This document shows, in pieces, positions 56,517 through 64,000 of a stretch of 64,000 nt of DNA; position 1 is the first letter of the stretch; every line of letters begins with the position of its first letter. The notes below the pieces were generated by a model, which worked only from the letters and a program-made list of their open reading frames with translations, had not been told where the DNA came from and ran no database searches. Position numbers and translations under genes: made by a program. Source of the DNA: Chionoecetes opilio (taxonomy: Eukaryota; Arthropoda; Malacostraca; Decapoda; Majidae). The DNA lies in NCBI GenBank assembly GCA_016584305.1, contig JACEEZ010020215.1, forward strand, positions 141,064 through 205,063, read 5' to 3'.

Positions 56517-56913
56517 GACATTCATCAGTTCAAGGTCACCACTCTAGTAATCTCAATCTACAATCTACGTATAATTAGCCGTGGATAGCCGGGGCTCCTC
56601 TGCGGGTTGCAAGATGAACTAAAGGTCAATGCTGCGGGAGGGAAGCGGGGGAGCGATGAGGGGGAAGAGGTTACTTAACGTTAGGTGCGGCAATGTAAGG
56701 AGCGACATAAGACCACAACAGACAGACGTGGAGTATAACTGTGTACTGCTGCTTAGCTTTTGTTTACTTAGACAGTTTGTTTACAGTACTGCTGCTTAAC
56801 TCTTTGCTTTTGTTTTGCTCTAGTACTTAAGTTAACGCCTTGTCTTGTTATTGTTGCTTTTTTTGTCTGTATGCCTCCGGGCGATAATAAAATCCTTATT
56901 ATTATTATTAATA

Positions 56914-57122
56914 TTAACCCCTTCACGCCCAGATCTTTCCTTGGCTATATAAATTCGTCTGTTGTTAGCCATAAAATCACGTAAAGTAACTGAATATACA
57001 AAATTAGCTGGTGGGACAAGGATACTAAACAGGTCATATCTATAAAATGTTGCTTATATTCACTAAAAATTGTCTAATGGTAGCCAAATTACAATGGAAA
57101 TTACGCTCTGGGTCTCAAGGGG
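56914..57122 (+). mobile_element. MITE A abutting a 43-bp tandem array
   Basis: Left TTAA intact; the right end CTCAAGGGG runs straight into the array. Confidence 0.87.
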
Positions 57123-57135
57123 TGTTATGTGGCAT

Positions 57136-57566
57136 GTTATCAGGTCACTGCGGTGCATTATGTGGCATTATGTGGCATGTTATCAGGTCACTGCGGTGCA
57201 TTATGTGGTGTTATGTGGCATGTTATCAGGTCACTGCGGTGCATTATGTGGCATTATGTGGCATGCTATCAGGTCACTGCGGTGCATTATGTGGTGTTAT
57301 GTGGCATGTTATCAGGTCACTGCGGTGCATTATGTGGCATTATGTGGCATGTTATCAGGTCACTGCGGTGCATTATGTGGCATGATGTGGCATGTTATCA
57401 GGTCACTGCGGTGCATTATGTGGCATGATGTGGCATGTTATCAGGTCACTGCGGTGCATTATGTGGCATTATGTGGCATGTTATCAGGTCACTGCGGTGC
57501 ATTATGTGGCATGATGTGGCATGTTATCAGGTCACTGCGGTGCATTATGTGGCATTATGTGGCATC
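57136..57566. repeat. 43-bp minisatellite, 10 units
   Basis: GTTATCAGGTCACTGCGGTG, CATTATGTGGCATTATGTGG, CAT. A variable step alternates GTGGCATT, GTGGTGTT and GTGGCATG. Begins 13 bases after a MITE A. Confidence 0.95.
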
Positions 57567-57787
57567 AGCCTTCTCTTCGGAAGCGCGACTGCTGATTATT
57601 TCTTTCCGTTGAGTGAAAATCGGAGTACATAGGAAAAAAAATTAATCCTGCCATATCCACATGATAGGATTTTTGTCATTTGATACGCCATCGCATCTCA
57701 TAATGTCGGTTTTGAGGTGAATGAACTTTATATACGTTCTTAAGCCTGTATAGTCAGCATCTTGCAAATAGTGTTTCCACGTAGCTT

Positions 57788-59396
57788 CAGGGCCGGATTT
57801 AGACCTGTGGAGGCCCCTGGGCAGCCTCTGTGTGGAGGCCCCTGGGCAGCCTCTGTGTAGAGGCCCCTGGGCAGCCTCTGTGTGGAGGCCCCCTTTCATT
57901 ACAGCATTTTACAAGGTAAGGGGTGCCGAGCGAAGCGAGACTGAGCAGCTTGGGGTCCGGGGAATTTTTTAGAAATTTTAGCCTTTTTAGGAGCATTTTG
58001 AAGCAATAAGCAAAGCTAAATTGAGAAAGTATATTAGCTATAGTATATTGTGAACAAATTGGGGTACATACTCTATGACCTAAATGGGTAAAGATTTTTT
58101 TTAAAAGTGAACACAGCTCAATGAAGTACGTACAGTATTCAGATTGAGAAGTAACACATTGATGTTGCGAGACTATGAGTCGGGTCACCCCTTGTTACAA
58201 GTATGAAGTATAGGAGTAGCCTAAGCCCCATATTTTCTGAAATTTGAGCTCACTGCCTACAGATTTGGTTGATATGAAATTTACTGACGGGAGTTACTTG
58301 CAAGGTAATTTTTTTTTAAATGAGTGTTTATCTTGTATATATGAATTATATGAAACTTTGACCTAAGCCACTGGCTATAGCCTAGCTACAGTCGATGCCA
58401 TGCCTACCTAAAAAGAGGCTGTTGGCTTCTGATAAAAGCATCAAGGCCATCAAGCAACAGTAGCTAGGCAGTTGGATATAAGATCAATTATTAATTTGAT
58501 TAACAATTAAGGCCTTGATTAAAAAAAATGTATTATATAAATATACAAAGAAGAATGGTACATTTCTAGTGTTTGCCCATACTCTTCCCCTTCCTCCCAA
58601 ACAAGCTTGGGAACCTGTGGGAATGCGGGGTTTTCGGGTAGGGAGCAAATAATGCGTCGGAAACACGTATTTTTGGAGTTATATAAAAGAGCTAAAATAT
58701 CCTAGATCTAGAGTAATTTTCCTAGAGCTAAGAAAAGTTAACCTAACCGCCTTGCGAGGGGGGCTCCGTTCCCCTCGACCTCCCTGTAATCTAACCTAAT
58801 CTAACCTAGCAGGGGGCTCTGCCCCCCTCAACCCCCGTTATTCTAACCTAACCTCTTAGCAATAATCACCCGATAATCTAACCTAACCTAATTTTACCTA
58901 ACCTTCTAACGGGGGGGCTCCGTCCCTCTAGACTCTCCGGTAACCTAACAAAATTTTACCTTACCCTAAGTGGGAGGGGGGGGGGAGGGGGCTCAACACT
59001 CCGGTTATCATTCTGTTTGTGAGGATCGTCAGGTTCACACGTCTCTGGACTTGGAAGAAATGCAATCTATTTTCCCTAGATCTAGGGAATTTTGAGCATT
59101 TATACTACACCCCTAACTCAAAACCTATGTGGTTGCGACGCATCTTTTGTACCCCAGCCAAATATCCCGCATTCCCCCAGGTCCCCAAACTTGTTTTGGG
59201 GGCGAGGGATGAGTATGGGCAAACACTAGAATAATACCAGAAGTATTAAATAAATATTTAAATAAGAACAAAAATCGTAATATGTGAAGGCCCCAGACCC
59301 CAGTTTGGCAGTTTCCCCCCATTTTGTGGAGGCCCCCTGATTGTGGAGGCCCCTGGGCAGCTGCCCACTTTGCCCACTCTTAAATCCGGCCCTGCA
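57788..59396. mobile_element. 1.6-kb hAT-like non-autonomous element
   Basis: Ends CAGGGCCGGATTTA and TAAATCCGGCCCTG, flanked by CACGTAGCTT and CACGGTAGCTT. Four GTGGAGGCCCCTGGGCAGCC units lie at the left. A second inverted pair lies inside (58542-58690 against 59027-59240, with CTAGTGTTTGCCCATACTC). CTAACCTAACCT runs fill 58735-58960. No transposase frame. Confidence 0.85.
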
Positions 59397-59632
59397 CGGT
59401 AGCTTATCTAGTAAACAGGGGGTGGGAAGTGTCAGCCATTCTTCGTAATGTTCGGTTCTTGACTTTGGATGACTACTGTGGTCTGACGTCGCACTCTCCA
59501 GGCATTCCATGGCCTTGTAACAAACTGGTGGACCTGAACTCTATCTCATACGAGGCGATATCTCTTCCAAGAATTTATACAGGATAGGATAAGTTTCAGT
59601 GTAGACCTCAGTATTCTTTGCATTAAAATCGA

Positions 59633-59633
59633 T

Positions 59634-59687
<54 letters not shown>

Positions 59688-59747
59688 TCTCTCTCCTCTC
59701 TCTCTCCTCTCTCTCTCTCTTCTCTCTCTCTCTCCTCTCTCTCTCTC

Positions 59748-59817
<70 letters not shown>

Positions 59818-59831
59818 CTCTCCTCTCTCCT

Positions 59832-59889
<58 letters not shown>
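59633..59889. repeat. (CT)n microsatellite with CTTCTC interruptions
   Basis: About 255 bases. Confidence 0.96.
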
Positions 59890-59893
<4 letters not shown>

Positions 59894-60216
59894 CTACACA
59901 GTGCAGGTTATAGTATGTAGATATAGTTGTGATCCGCATAGAGTTAAATCCCTGGGCGCGGTGTGACTTAAGAGGTTTCTGTATAGTCCGTCATGAGGAA
60001 CGTCTGAACTGTTATTTGATGTATTTTATTCAAGCCCTTCATTTTTTTTATTTAAGCTCTTATTTTATTTAACTCCTTCAGCTCCCCTACGTGTCTTAGT
60101 TTCTTCATGAGGATCGTCTTAACTGTTAATCCCTTCTTTCTCCCTATACAAGTAACTAGTTTATCATTGCCGGGACGCTCAAAATTTTAGTGTGAAGTCA
60201 ATCATAAAACTGTTCC

Positions 60217-60427
60217 TTAACCCCTTCACGCCCAGATCTTTCCTTTGCTATACAAAATCGTATGTTGTCGAGGCATAAAATTACGAAAAGAACTTAATAT
60301 ACCAAATTAGTTAGTCGACAAGGATACTAAACAGGTCATATCTATAAAATATTGCTTATAGTCACTAAAAATCGTCTAATTGTACCCAAATTACAATGGA
60401 AATTACGCTCTGGGTCTCATGGGGTTA
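60217..60427 (+). mobile_element. MITE A
   Basis: Complete with TTAA on both sides. Confidence 0.9.
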
Positions 60428-60829
60428 ACGATTCTTGCAGTGTTCAGTGCGGGCGCAAATAATACGTACCAAGTGTGCTGTAGATTGTAATGTAATACGA
60501 TTATGACGTCAAACCGCGTCAACAGAGTCATCTAAGTCGGAAATAGTGCGTTTGTAAAAGGGATGACGCTGTGACTAGACCATTTTTTCTTGCTTTTATT
60601 TCGAGGTCGGCCGTGTGTGTGTGGTTGGTAAGGATTCCCATGGCCTGCGGGGAGGTATCGTGCCGGGCTGTCGTGCCTTTCCTTAACGGTCTTCATCCCC
60701 AAGCTGCCAAAATGCACACTCTTGGGTTACCGTCCCATGCAGAACCTAACACATTCATGCGCGGATTCAGGGCTATTGGACAGACTAAAGAATGGAGTTT
60801 TTTTTTCTATATCACTACGAGGCAACGAG

Positions 60830-60977
60830 CTACACACACACACCACACACACACACACACACCACCCACCCACACACACACACCCACCCACCCACCCACC
60901 CACCCACCACCCACCCACCCACCCACCCACCCACCCACCCACCCACCCACCCACCCACCCACACCACACACACACCA

Positions 60978-61056
<79 letters not shown>
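60830..61056. repeat. (CA)n / (CCCA)n compound microsatellite
   Basis: CA, then CCCA at 60879-60962, then CA again. The sequence after it (AGGCGCATGTTGTGCGGTCTGG) recurs in degraded form at 62816. Confidence 0.96.
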
Positions 61057-61058
<2 letters not shown>

Positions 61059-61115
61059 CGCATGTTGTGCGGTCTGGCTCTTTCCTTTGCTAACCAGACC
61101 AGGTATGAAAGACCA

Positions 61116-61327
61116 TGAACCCTTTGAGGCCCAGAATATAATTTTCATTGTAATTTGGGTACTATCAGACGATTTTCATGAATATAACCAATATTTTATA
61201 GATATGCCCTGTTTAGTATCCTTGTCCACAAGCTAATTTGGTATATTAAGTAACTTTTTCGTAATTTTATGGCTAGCAACAGAACTATTTTATATAGCAA
61301 AGGAAAGATCTGGGCGTTAAGAGGTTA
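61116..61327 (-). mobile_element. MITE A
   Basis: Right TTAA intact; left flank TGAA. Confidence 0.88.
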
Positions 61328-61569
61328 AGAACTATGAATCAAGTAGTGGAGATGGTGCCTTGATACTAAGTTAGACAGAGGGCACACGGTCGTTGGTCCA
61401 CACACTTGGCTGACCAACCAAAAATCCGGTAGCAAGGAATACAAAAAGAGAAAGTTAAAAGACTAGACACAAACAGGCCGACGCACCTTGAGGGGAACAC
61501 CACCCACACACACACCCTACCGAGCACAACATGCTACAATTCTCCCCCGTAGATTTTTCAATGAACCTT

Positions 61570-61815
61570 AGAATATAAGAACATAAGAAAATAAGGATGC
61601 TACAAGAGGCCGTGAGACCTACACGAGGTAGTTCCTGTTACTTAACTCTACCTACATCCACTCTCTTCCCCATCCATGAATTTATCCAGACTCCTTTTAA
61701 AGCTCCCTAATGACTCCGCACTAGCTCCCTGACGACTCAGTCCATTCCAATCATTCACCACCCTATTTGTGAACCAGTTTCTTCCTATTTCCTTTTTAAA
61801 TCTACGCTTTTCCTT
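61570..61815 (-). mobile_element. LINE 3' end (L1st)
   Basis: Reverse-oriented copy, with intact GTTCCTGTTACTTAAC and TTTGTGAACCAGTTTC blocks. Confidence 0.88.
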
Positions 61816-61884
61816 CCTTAACCTTCTAATACACTGATCTATATAGTGTTACAGTTGTACATGTTTTCTATTTATTTTTTAAAT

Positions 61885-62345
61885 CACAAGGGACTGGCCA
61901 AGGGTAAAAAAAAGATCCCAGTCCCTAAAAAAAAGACAGTAAGAGAATAAAAAAATGGGTGTGGGGCAATTAAGTTCGGGAGGTGTCTTGTCACTCCTCT
62001 CTGTAAATTATTTAAGACGTAGAAAGTGGGGTGGCAATTTAGTTCGGGAGGTGTCTTGTCACTCCTCTCTGTAAATTATTTAAGACGTAGAAAGTGGGGT
62101 GGCAATTTAGTTCGGGAGGTGTCTTGTCACTCCTCTCTGTAAATTATTTAAGACGTAAAAGGGGGGTGGCAATTTTTTTGGGGAGGTGTCTTGTACTCTC
62201 TCTGTAAATTTTTTTAAAAACGTAGAAGGAGGTAGCAATTTATTTGGGGAGGTGTTTTGTCACTCCCCCTTGGAAATTTTTTAAAAGACTAGATGTGGGG
62301 GTGGCAATTTAGTTCGGGGGGTGTCTTGTCACCCCTTCGGGAAAA
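61885..62345 (-). repeat. ~72-bp tandem array made from the LINE (L2nd) 3' end
   Basis: Five to six units of GGCAATTTAGTTCGGGAGGT, GTCTTGTCACTCCTCTCTGT and AAATTATTTAAGACGTAGAAAG. The complement contains the FKRRVTRHLPN stop region of the LINE at 1074-1526. The last units are degraded. Confidence 0.85.
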
Positions 62346-62689
62346 TTATTAAAGCCGGGGGGAGGTGGAAAAATAGAAACCAAAAGGAGTTCGGGTTTTA
62401 CCATGCAGTAAAGGGGATGAAAGAGGAAGATAGGGGTTAACTCTTGCATTAGGGATTGGACGACGGGTGGAATTCCCCCTTGCGTTCCCCCTTGCCAGGT
62501 GTAAAAGGGGTGGCGCCACAGTGGTTCTTGGCGTGTCAGTGCCCTCACCTGTAGGGATCGCCGGGTGTATGCTGCTTGTTACCTGGGGACTCGAAGGACA
62601 CGCATATGTGAACACGAGGAACACAATATAACTCCTGGTGACAAAGAGCTGAGTAATGGCGGTGTGACTTAGCACTTTCTTTCACTACT

Positions 62690-63060
62690 AGGCAACGAGC
62701 TACACGCACACACACACACACACACACACATACACACGCACACGACACACACACACACACGCACCGCACACACCACACCACCACACACCACACACACCCC
62801 AAAACACACACCACGGGTTCATGATGGGCGGTCCCCTTTTTTCCTTTGCAAACCAAACCAGGTGTGAAATTGATTCGTGAAAACTGGAAAAAAAAAGCTA
62901 GTTCCACTGCAGTTTTTTTGGGGACGGGGGAATTGGTGTGTGTTTTGTGTGTGTGTGGGGTTGTTTGTGTTTTGGGGGTGTGTGTGTGTGGTTGTGTGTG
63001 TGTGTGTGGGTGTGTGTTGTGTGTGTGTGTTTTGGTGTGTGTGGTGTGTGTTTTTTGCAA
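62690..63060. repeat. Inverted pair of CA and GT tracts
   Basis: CA at 62700-62815 and GT at 62937-63055 around a 120-base spacer; resembles a degraded copy of 60800-61090 followed by its complement. Confidence 0.85.
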
Positions 63061-63264
63061 GGGGGGGGGGGTTAAAGAGTCGCATGTACTTATCAAAAAA
63101 TTACTAAACATCTCTATTATACACTTTTTCTGATACACACATACCCTCACGAACGATTTGCTACAGGCGTAGTACAAAGGGGGCAAAAAAAAACTTTATT
63201 CTCTACAAGTCTCAAAAAACAGAACAAAAGGACTAAAAAGGGGCCCAAAGACCTCACATTGTAC

Positions 63265-63420
63265 TCCGTTACTTAACACTCCCTACATTCCCCTTTTCAT
63301 CCCATCCAAAATTTTATCCAGCCTCCTTTTAACCCCCCCTTTTGACTCCGACAAACTCCCCCACGACTGAGTCCATTCCAATCATTTACCACCCTTTTTG
63401 TAAACCCAGTTTTCACTCCC
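63265..63420 (-). mobile_element. LINE 3' end (L1st), heavily altered
   Basis: Same order of blocks as other copies but with many homopolymer changes (CTTTTAACCCCCCCTTTT). Confidence 0.75.
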
Positions 63421-63426
63421 CTTTAT

Positions 63427-63636
63427 ACTCGCCGCACTTTAAATTGGCGAAAAAGGGCCCTTACTCCCCCCCTTCCGAAAGCACGCGGATTGCTGGTTTT
63501 TTGTGTTGGGGCTTTAGGGGGAACTTTGGGGAAGGCTTCTCACCCACACCCAAAAAACCCAGCCAATCCCTGCGTTCGGAAGGGGGGGGGAAAAAGGGGA
63601 ACATTTTCGCCAAAATTAAGTGCGGCGAGTATTGTA
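63427..63636. repeat. ~75-bp inverted repeat near the window end
   Basis: ACTCGCCGCACTTTAAATTG against AATTAAGTGCGGCGAGT, continuing through GGCGAAAA and CCTTCCGAA. May be a foldback element or a sequencing chimera. Confidence 0.75.
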
Positions 63637-63716
63637 AGGAGGATTTGGGTCTCAACAGTGGGAACTTGGAGTAAAGGATTCTTTTTTGGGCACTCCCAGA
63701 TTAAAGCCCATTTTTA

Positions 63717-63990
63717 GGTACTGGGTTCTCTTTTTTTATTCGTTTTCAAAACCCCCCACCCCCCCCCCCCCCGCCTTTTTCTTTTTTTTTTTCCTCCCCC
63801 TCTCTCTTTCTTTTTTCTTCCCTAGGTACTGTGGTTCTCTTTTTTTGTTGTTTATCATCGCACACAGCCCCTCTCTCTCCCCTTTTTTCCTCTTCCCTAC
63901 GTACTGTGGTTCTTTTTCTTATGTCTGTTTTCAAACAGCAACAGGGTTTTCCTTCTTTTTTTTCTCCCCTTTTTTCTTTTTTTTTCTTTT
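63717..63990. repeat. ~90-bp T-rich tandem (TACTGTGGTTCTCTTTTTTT)
   Basis: Three units of GTACTGTGGTTCTTTTT within C- and T-homopolymers. Confidence 0.75.
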
Positions 63991-64000
63991 TCTCCCCTTC

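Noticed and set aside
57070..57612. 180-codon Cys/His/Trp-rich repeat protein
   Set aside because: Open in three overlapping frames because of the 43-bp repeat; unit length is not a multiple of three, so no stable peptide repeat.
60571..61236. 221-codon His/Thr/Pro frame
   Set aside because: CA/CCCA microsatellite with chance open flanks.

Overview
The window is nuclear DNA from an arthropod, most likely a decapod crustacean and probably a crab. The evidence is spliced genes with GT-AG introns, a LIM-kinase gene with arthropod-like motifs, an ionotropic-receptor gene of the type expanded in decapods, very long GA/CT, GGA and CA microsatellites, and dense non-autonomous transposons. All assignments were made by reading the sequence; no database was searched. 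Splice sites were chosen so that reading phase is conserved across every junction; repeat edges are good to a few bases.

Layout. (1) 1-23 kb, plus strand: the 3' three quarters of a LIM-domain kinase (LIMK), 13 coding exons from 668 to 19515 encoding about 635 residues. They run from the end of LIM domain 2 through PDZ and the full kinase domain to a Ser/Thr-rich tail; the LIM exons lie upstream of the window. The reading frame is intact. The introns hold many MITEs, LINE 3' ends, minisatellites, a retroelement fragment, and partial duplications of two exons and of one intron block. (2) 24.3-36.8 kb, minus strand: a variant ionotropic receptor (IR) with promoter-like sequence near 36.80 kb. 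It has a signal-peptide exon, an N-terminal domain, a split ligand-binding domain and pore segments. It carries at least two frame lesions and no recognisable TM4, so it looks like a decaying or mis-assembled receptor. A 1.9-kb satellite made from a LINE 3' tail lies inside its third intron. (3) 37-64 kb: no convincing gene. This part is transposon relics (piggyBac-like, Tc1/mariner-like and hAT-like MITEs, LINE tails) and huge simple repeats, with a few GC-rich stretches that could be untranslated first exons. The last 1.8 kb shows homopolymer-rich decay typical of a contig end.

Functionally the two genes are unrelated neighbours: LIMK is a cytoskeletal kinase that acts on cofilin, and the IR is a membrane chemoreceptor of the iGluR superfamily. 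What they share is a heavy load of the same repeat families, often within 10-30 bp of splice sites. The most frequent family is a ~210-bp TTAA-flanked element with 23 copies, followed by a LINE 3'-end family with about 20 dispersed copies plus the tandem array. I found no phage, plasmid, CRISPR, operon or viral gene. The most unusual features are repeats that have captured or multiplied splice signals, LINE 3' ends turned into tandem arrays, and nested insertions that give a relative insertion order.
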